A stretch of 57,295 nucleotides of DNA, from NCBI GenBank assembly GCA_003021005.1, contig PXRI01000039.1:1-57295 (forward strand), given 5' to 3'. Below, piece after piece: positions 51,983 to 57,295 of this stretch (positions are counted from its first letter, which is position 1; every line of letters begins with the position of its first letter). The notes below the pieces were generated by a model. That model was given only the letters and a program-made list of their open reading frames with translations, was not told the DNA's origin and did not search any database. Origin of the DNA: Halobacteriales archaeon QS_1_69_70. Lineage in GTDB: Archaea > Halobacteriota > Halobacteria > Halobacteriales > Haloarculaceae. The position numbers and the translations under genes are program-made.

Positions 51983-53882
51983 TCAGTCCGTCGCGGCCTC
52001 GGCCTCGCCGCCGGTCTCCGCGGTCCCGGCGCGGCCGTAGATGTCGTCTATCTTCTCCCGGTAGGTTTCGCGGATGTTGCGGCGCTTTTTCTTCATCGAC
52101 GGCGTCAGGAGGTCGTTCTCGGCGGTCCACTCCTCGCCGGCGAGCCGGAACTCCTTGATCTGCTCGTGGTGGCCGAGCCGCTCGTTGACGCGCTCGACCT
52201 CCTCGGCGATCCACTCGTGGACGCGGTCGTCCTCGACGGCCGCGGCCGGATCCGCGGGCAGATCGACGTCCGCCTCCTCGGCCCACTCCCGGAGCCGGTC
52301 CATGGTCGGCGAGATGACCGCGCCGACGAACTTCTCGTCGTCGCCGGTGACCATGATCTGGTCGACCCGGGCCGAGGTCGCGAACTCGTCCTCGATGGGC
52401 TCCGGCGCGACGTTCTTGCCCGTGTCGAGCACGAGGAGGTTCTTCCGGCGGTCGACGAAGCTGACGAAGCCGTCCTCGTCGCGGGCGACGATGTCGCCGG
52501 TCCGGAAGTACCCCTCCTCGGTGAACGCCGCCTCGGTCGTGTCGGGCTTGTTCCAGTAGGCGTCGAAGACGTTGGGTCCCTTCGCCAGGAGTTCGCCGAC
52601 CTCGCCCTCGGCCGACGCCTTCGTCTCCTCGGTGACGACGCTCGGGTCGAGGTCGAGGTCGACGTCGCACAGTCCGACGCCCATCGTCCCGATGCGGACG
52701 TCCTCCGGCGGGTTCAGCGTCAGGGCGGGCGCCGTCTCCGTCAGCCCGTAGCCCTCCAGGATGGTCAGCCCCATCGACCGGTACAGCTTCGCGAGGTCCG
52801 AAGACAGCGACCCGCCGCCGGAGACGAACAGGTCGACGTTGCCGCCCAGCTCCTCGCGGACCTGCGAGAAGACGAGCCTGTCGGCGACCGCCAGCTTCGC
52901 CTCCAGGACGACGCCCGGGTCGTCGGCGTCGTCGTACGCCTGGGCGGTGTCGACGGCCCACTCGAAGATCCGCTTTTTGACGGGGGACTCGGCGGCGCTC
53001 TCCCGCATCTGGTTGTAGATGCGCTCGTACACCCGGGGCACCGAGGCGGCGCCGTCGGGCTGGACCTGCTTCATGTCGTCGCCGACGGTGTCCGGGCTCT
53101 CGGCGTAGGCGATGGTCATCCCGATGCCGAGTTCGTGGAAGTGGTTGATCCGCTCGAAGGCGTGGGCGAGCGGGAGGAAAACAGGTCCGCCAGTTCTCGT
53201 GAGTCAGCTCCACGCCCTTCGGGTCGCCCGTGGTCCCGGAGGTATACACGAGCGAACAGAGGTCCGTCCAGTCCCGGCCGTCGAGCCACGACCGGAAGGC
53301 GTCCTCGTCGTACGCCCCTGCGCCGAGTTCGTGGAGTTCGGCCAGGGTGTGGACGTCCTCGCGGTCCCCGTAGCCCTCGACCTCGTCTATGACGACGACG
53401 AACTCCAGCTCCAGGTCGTCCTCGACGGACAGCACCGTCTCCAGAAGCTCGCCGTTCTCGACAACACAGCCCATCGCGTCGTTGTCCGACAGCAGATACT
53501 CGACCTGCGGGGCGGAGGACTCGGTGTAGACGGTCGTCACCACGCCCCCGGCGGCCTGGACGGCGAAGTCTGCGTGTGCCCACTCCATCCGGGTGTCGGC
53601 GTAGATGCCGACCCGGTCGTCCGGTCCGACGCCGAGTTCGCGGAACCCGGCGGCGAGGTGCCGGACGACCTCGCCCATCTCGCGGTACGTGATGGCGCCG
53701 TACTCGCCGGCCGGCGGCTCCGGCACCACGTCGCCGGCGAGCGACCGGTCGTAGACGCCCCCTTTGTACATCTGTGCGTCCCGGCCGGCGTTACGGTCGG
53801 CGGAGTCGAGGATGAGCTCCGGGATGGTCGTCTCCCCGATGACCTCGTCCGTGTACTCCCGTTCGGCCTGTCGCCAGTCCAT
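51983..53882 (-). pseudogene. Broken long-chain acyl-CoA synthetase (AMP-forming)
   Basis: Intact relatives activate fatty acids to acyl-CoA. The 5' part from the ATG at 53882 (MDWRQAEREYTDEVIGETTI) runs to the AMP loop YTSGTTGDPKGVELTHENWR. The 3' part in another frame continues with VFLPLAHAFERINHFHELGI, YGLTETAPALTLNPP, YFRTGDI and KNLLVLDTGKNVAPEP to the stop at 51983. The two frames meet near 53180-53200. About 31 residues normally lie between THENWR and FLPLAH, so roughly 92 bases (not a multiple of three) seem deleted. The C-terminal piece might still be translated from 53119 but lacks the AMP loop. Confidence 0.85.
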
Positions 53883-53945
53883 GGGTGGGGGTCTGTCGCA
53901 CGGCCTCATTAAATCGACGGGAACGGGGTCGCGACCGGCCTGCCT

Positions 53946-54035
53946 CGACGCCACGCTGCGGCCCGTTGCCGTTCCCGACGCCACGCCCCGGCCTGTGGTC
54001 GCTCCCGACGCCACGCCGCGGCCAGTGCCCGCTCC
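53946..54035. repeat. Three 30-bp tandem repeats
   Basis: Copies at 53946, 53976 and 54006 each begin cgacgccacgc and end with a ctcc or ttcc word. They sit between the divergent acyl-CoA synthetase remnant and the Lrp-type gene, just before its TATA box. Confidence 0.85.
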
Positions 54036-54050
54036 CACCGCGGACCCCGG

Positions 54051-54057
54051 TTTTAAG
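54051..54057 (+). promoter_or_regulatory. TATA box of the Lrp/AsnC regulator
   Basis: TTTTAAG lies about 28 nt before the ATG at 54082, fitting a leaderless transcript and fixing the start. Confidence 0.65.
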
Positions 54058-54081
54058 TCCGGCGTGGTGCTGTCGGCGGGC

Positions 54082-54561
54082 ATGGAGACCGCGGACATCG
54101 ACGACCTGGACGAACGGATCATCCACGAACTCCAGCGGGACGCCAGACACACCTCGGCGAGCGACGTCGCCGAACGGTGCGACGTCTCACCGAGCACGGT
54201 CCGCAAGCGCATCCAGGCCCTCGAGGAGGCAGACGTCATCCGCGGCTACCACCCGAACGTCGACTACGAACGTGCCGGCTACCAGCTCCGGACGCTCGTC
54301 GTGTGTACGGCACCGATACCGGAGCGGGAGGAACTGGCCCGGCAGGTCCAGGAGGTCGACGGCGTCGTCGCGGTCCGGGAGGTGATGACCGGCAGCGAGA
54401 ACCTCCAGGTCGAGGTCGTCGGCCGGGACAGCGACGACCTCAGCCGGATCGGTCGTGACCTCGACGCGCTGGGCTGTGAGGTCGAGGACGAGGACCTGAT
54501 CCGCAACGAGTACGAGAACCCGTTCCAGCGGTTCGCGACCCCCGCCGACGGGAAATCCTGA
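54082..54561 (+). CDS. Lrp/AsnC-family transcriptional regulator
   Basis: The 159-residue protein has an N-terminal winged helix-turn-helix (DLDERIIHELQRDARHTSAS, then DVAERCDVSPSTVRKRIQAL and EEADVIRGYHPNVDYERAGY) and a C-terminal RAM ligand domain (TLVVCTAPIPEREELARQVQ, VVAVREVMTGSENLQVEVVG). Family members sense amino acids. The neighbour on the right is an amino-acid permease gene cluster on the same strand and the acyl-CoA synthetase remnant is divergent, so either could have been a target; this is inference. Confidence 0.92.
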   Translation: METADIDDLDERIIHELQRDARHTSASDVAERCDVSPSTVRKRIQALEEADVIRGYHPNVDYERAGYQLRTLVVCTAPIPEREELARQVQEVDGVVAVREVMTGSENLQVEVVGRDSDDLSRIGRDLDALGCEVEDEDLIRNEYENPFQRFATPADGKS

Positions 54562-54693
54562 AGCCGGATTCAAAACCGTCGCTAATACTGAACCGTTCGA
54601 TATAGCCCATCATTTATCTGGTTCCAGTAACAACTACCGCTCGAGCACGGACGGTCCGGCCGACAGGCCGGGGGACCGTCCGGTGGACCACCC

Positions 54694-55104
54694 ATGCAGG
54701 GAGAGACACGCGACCCGACGGTGGCGGTGTTCGGCGGACGAGCAGCGAAGGGACTGGCGATGCGGCTCTCGTCGGGCCGGACCGTACGGCTACTGAGCGC
54801 CGACCGATCCGTCGTCGAGAGCAGCCGGTCCGCGCCGTTCGAGGCCCGCCACGTCGACTATCGGTCCGCAAACCTCTCGGAACACGTCGCCGACGCGGCG
54901 GCGATCGTCGCCCCGGACCGGGACCGCATCGGCCTGCTCGTCGCACAGAAGCTCGCCGCCTCCGGAGCGGCCGACCGAATCCTGGTCCGGCTCAACGACC
55001 CCGAGTACGAGGCCGCGTTCGAGGATATCGACTGTGAACTGCTCGATTTCGGGTCGGTGCTCCACGAGACCGTCGAGTCAAGTCTGGGGCCGCCCCCGGC
55101 CTGA
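54694..55104 (+). CDS. Small NAD-binding (TrkA-N-like) protein
   Basis: The 136-residue protein begins MQGETRDPTVAVFGGRAAKG and has the strand order of a truncated Rossmann/TrkA-N domain: VAVFGGRAAKGLAMRL, then RTVRLLSADRSVV, a middle AAAIVAPDRDRIGLLVAQKL and ILVRLNDPEYEAAFEDIDCE. The glycine loop is not canonical (GGRAAKG). The permease gene starts 30 nt downstream on the same strand, so it could be a regulatory subunit of that carrier. Confidence 0.7.
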   Translation: MQGETRDPTVAVFGGRAAKGLAMRLSSGRTVRLLSADRSVVESSRSAPFEARHVDYRSANLSEHVADAAAIVAPDRDRIGLLVAQKLAASGAADRILVRLNDPEYEAAFEDIDCELLDFGSVLHETVESSLGPPPA

Positions 55105-55134
55105 ACCCCGCCGACGGGACCGTCGCATACGGAC

Positions 55135-57295
55135 ATGACGAAGGAACTGGAACGGGACCTGGGGCTGTGGTCGGTGATGGCGATAAGCGTCGGCGCGATG
55201 GTCGGCAGCGGCATCTTCATCCTGCCGGCGCTGGCGATGAAGATGGCCGGCCCGGCGGTCGTCCTCGCGTACCTGCTCGCGGGGGTGCTCGTGTTGCCCG
55301 CGGCGCTGAGCAAGTCCGAGATGGCGACGGCCATGCCCGAGGCCGGCGGCACCTACATCTACATCGAACGGAGCATGGGGCCGCTGTTCGGCACGGTCGC
55401 CGGCATCGGCACCTGGTTCGCGCTGTCGTTCAAGGGCGCGCTCGCGCTGGTCGGCGGCGCGCCGTACATCGTGCTCCTGTTCGCAGTCCGACCGGACCTC
55501 GTCGCCGTCGGTGCCGCGGTCGTCCTGATCGCCGTCAACCTCGTCGGCGTCAAGCAGACCGGTCGGATGCAGATAGCCATCGTCGTCGCCATGTTGGCGG
55601 CGATGACGTGGTTCGTGGCCGGAAGCGGCGGCGACGTCGCGGCAGCGAACTTCGAGGGGTTCTTCGCCGAAGGATCCGGCGGCGTCCTCGGGGCCACGGC
55701 GTTCGTCTTCGTCTCCTACGCCGGCGTCACGAAGATAGCCAGCGTCGCCGAGGAGATAGAGAACCCGGGGCGGACCATTCCGCTCGGGATGCTCGGGTCG
55801 CTCGGGTTCACGACGGCGCTGTACGTCCTCGTCGTGGTCGTGCTGGTCGGCGCCGCCGACGGCGGCGACCTCGCGGGCTCGGACACCCCGGTCGCGGACG
55901 TCGCCGCCACGACTCTCCCGGAGGTCGGCGTGGTCGCCATCGTGGCGGCGGCGGTGCTCGCGCTGGTCAGCACGGCCAACGCCGGCCTGCTCTCGTCCTC
56001 GCGGTACCCCTTCGCGATGAGCCGCGACGACCTCGCGCCGGCGTTCTTCGAGCACATCAGCCCGCGGTTCAAGACGCCGACCGTCGCCATCGGTCTCACC
56101 GGCGCAGTCGTGCTCGCGATGGTCGTGTTCGTCCCCATCGAGGACATCGCCAAGCTCGGCAGCGCCTTCAAGATCCTGGTGTTCGTCCTCATCAACGTCG
56201 CCGTCGTGGTGTTCCGCGAGAGCGACATCGAGGGGTACGACCCCGCCTTCCGGGACCCGCTGTACCCCTGGTCGCAGGCGGTCGGCGTCGGCGGCGGACT
56301 CCTCCTCCTCCTGACCCAGATCGGGCTTCTGCCACAGGCCGGGACCATCCTCATCGTCGGGGCCGGACTCGTGTGGTACCTCGTCTACGTCCGCGGCCGG
56401 GTCGACCGCGAGGGCGTCGCCCGCGGCGAACTCCGGCGCCGGGTCGGCGAGCGGGCCATAGAGCGGACCAGGACCGCCTTCGACGGCGGCGTGGGGGAGA
56501 CAGTGCTGGTGGCAGTGACCGACGAGACCGGCCCCGACGAGGAGCGAGCGCTGGTCGAGGTGGGGGCCGCCGTCGCCGGCGAGCGCGGCGGCTCGCTTTC
56601 GGTCGTCCGGTTCGACGAGGTGCCGGACCAGCTCCCGCTGGCGACCGCACGGGAGCGACAGTCCACCGGCGACACGGCCTTCGAGCGGCGGATGGCCGAC
56701 CGCGTCGAGGACCTCGAACCGGTCGTCGAGTACGGCGAGATCGTCAGCCACGACACCGCCCACGCGGTCGTCAACTTCGCGCGCCACGCCGACGCTGACG
56801 TGCTCGCCGTCGGCGGCGGGCCGGTCGGCGTCGGGCCGCGGCTCCTCCGCGACGACGTCGACTGGATCGCCCGACACGAGCCCTGCGACCTGCTGGTGGT
56901 CGACGCCGACCGCGCCGTCGAAGGCGACACCGTCGCCGTTGTCACCCACCAGGGCCAGTTCGACCCGATGAAAACCCGGGTCGCTGACGCCGTCGCCACG
57001 GCCGCCGACGCGGAGGTCGAACTGGTCCAGGCACTCGCCGTCGACCCGGAGGCGGGGCAGTCCGACGCCGTCGACGCCTACCACGACGACTTGACGGAGC
57101 TGTTCTCGGTGCCCGTCGAGTCGACAGTCCTGCCGGACGACGACCCCGAGTCCGTCGCCGAGGCCGTCGCCGACGCCGGATTGGTCGTCGTCGGATGGGA
57201 CGATTCGGCCGTCGTCCGCCGGCTCGACGACCGGGAGCCGGCCGCCATCGTGGACGCTGTCGAGAGTGGTACCGTCGTCGTCTACCCCCACGAGA
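55135..57295 (+). CDS. APC-family amino-acid permease with C-terminal Usp domains (runs off window)
   Basis: At least 720 residues are encoded and no stop is reached. The first ~425 residues form about 12 helices beginning MTKELERDLGLWSVMAISVG, then AMVGSGIFILPALAM, the substrate-loop motif of APC carriers, and AFVFVSYAGVTKIASVAEEI. From about residue 455 two universal-stress-type domains follow (GETVLVAVTDETGPDEERAL, then GDTVAVVTHQGQFDPMKTRV), a layout of cationic or general amino-acid carriers in haloarchaea. The ATG at 55135 is the first start before helix 1. The C-terminus lies outside the window. Confidence 0.92.
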   Translation, partial: MTKELERDLGLWSVMAISVGAMVGSGIFILPALAMKMAGPAVVLAYLLAGVLVLPAALSKSEMATAMPEAGGTYIYIERSMGPLFGTVAGIGTWFALSFKGALALVGGAPYIVLLFAVRPDLVAVGAAVVLIAVNLVGVKQTGRMQIAIVVAMLAAMTWFVAGSGGDVAAANFEGFFAEGSGGVLGATAFVFVSYAGVTKIASVAEEIENPGRTIPLGMLGSLGFTTALYVLVVVVLVGAADGGDLAGSDTPVADVAATTLPEVGVVAIVAAAVLALVSTANAGLLSSSRYPFAMSRDDLAPAFFEHISPRFKTPTVAIGLTGAVVLAMVVFVPIEDIAKLGSAFKILVFVLINVAVVVFRESDIEGYDPAFRDPLYPWSQAVGVGGGLLLLLTQIGLLPQAGTILIVGAGLVWYLVYVRGRVDREGVARGELRRRVGERAIERTRTAFDGGVGETVLVAVTDETGPDEERALVEVGAAVAGERGGSLSVVRFDEVPDQLPLATARERQSTGDTAFERRMADRVEDLEPVVEYGEIVSHDTAHAVVNFARHADADVLAVGGGPVGVGPRLLRDDVDWIARHEPCDLLVVDADRAVEGDTVAVVTHQGQFDPMKTRVADAVATAADAEVELVQALAVDPEAGQSDAVDAYHDDLTELFSVPVESTVLPDDDPESVAEAVADAGLVVVGWDDSAVVRRLDDREPAAIVDAVESGTVVVYPHE

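Noticed and set aside
55078..57291. Minus-strand open frame of 737 codons at the right edge
   Set aside because: It is antisense to the permease gene, whose helices and Usp domains are clear.

Overview
The window is 57.3 kb of chromosome from a halophilic archaeon (class Halobacteria); I cannot fix the genus. The evidence is high G+C content with strong GC bias at third positions, Asp/Glu-rich proteins, archaeal-only genes (eIF2-alpha, L44e, S27e, Nop10, a PAC2-family protein), fusions known from haloarchaea (FolC-FolP, PurN-PurH), and many genes whose start codon lies about 25-28 nt after a TATA-like box, which indicates leaderless transcripts.

Layout. 1-5.4 kb: end of a membrane protein, an AT-richer membrane protein, then a leftward operon of a dimethylglycine/sarcosine dehydrogenase-like flavoprotein with a GcvT domain, followed by etfB and etfA. 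5.8-10.1 kb: threonine dehydratase, a cyclodeaminase/cyclohydrolase (FchA type), a universal stress protein and several small membrane or zinc-ribbon proteins. 10.2-23.4 kb: BCCT transporter 1, formate-THF ligase, a broken FAD oxidoreductase, formate dehydrogenase alpha, a K+ channel and BCCT transporter 2. 23.5-27.5 kb: pabA/pabB-type genes, a repeat array, cysE and a SnoaL-like protein. 27.6-31.1 kb: J-domain protein, then the archaeal rpl44e-rps27e-eIF2a-nop10-(repeat)-PAC2 cluster. 31-44.7 kb: small membrane proteins, aminotransferase, purNH and purB (divergent), a DUF389 protein and lysine biosynthesis (lysA, dapD, dapB, dapA). 44.7-57.3 kb: an IS630-type remnant, a LigM-like THF-dependent demethylase, a shortened acyl-CoA dehydrogenase, a 27-bp tandem repeat, htpX, folCP, a broken acyl-CoA ligase, an Lrp-type regulator, and an amino-acid permease that runs off the edge.

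How the genes fit together. The recurring theme is tetrahydrofolate (THF) one-carbon metabolism. BCCT carriers could import betaine-like methyl donors. The GcvT-domain flavoprotein with ETF would move methyl groups to THF as methylene and pass electrons on. FchA, formate-THF ligase and formate dehydrogenase could take the carbon to formate and CO2. FolCP and the pabAB-type genes supply folate, and PurNH consumes 10-formyl-THF. The LigM-like protein would feed methyl groups in as 5-methyl-THF. The first betaine-demethylation steps, the methylene-THF dehydrogenase and a methyl-THF oxidase are not in the window, so this is a dispersed partial pathway and not one operon.

The region also shows decay: a pseudogene with a frameshift and a nonsense codon, a pseudogene with an out-of-frame deletion, an enzyme with an apparent in-frame deletion, an IS remnant, and several GC-rich tandem repeats, three of which extend the 3' end of a gene past its stop codon. 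No tRNA, rRNA or CRISPR array was seen.
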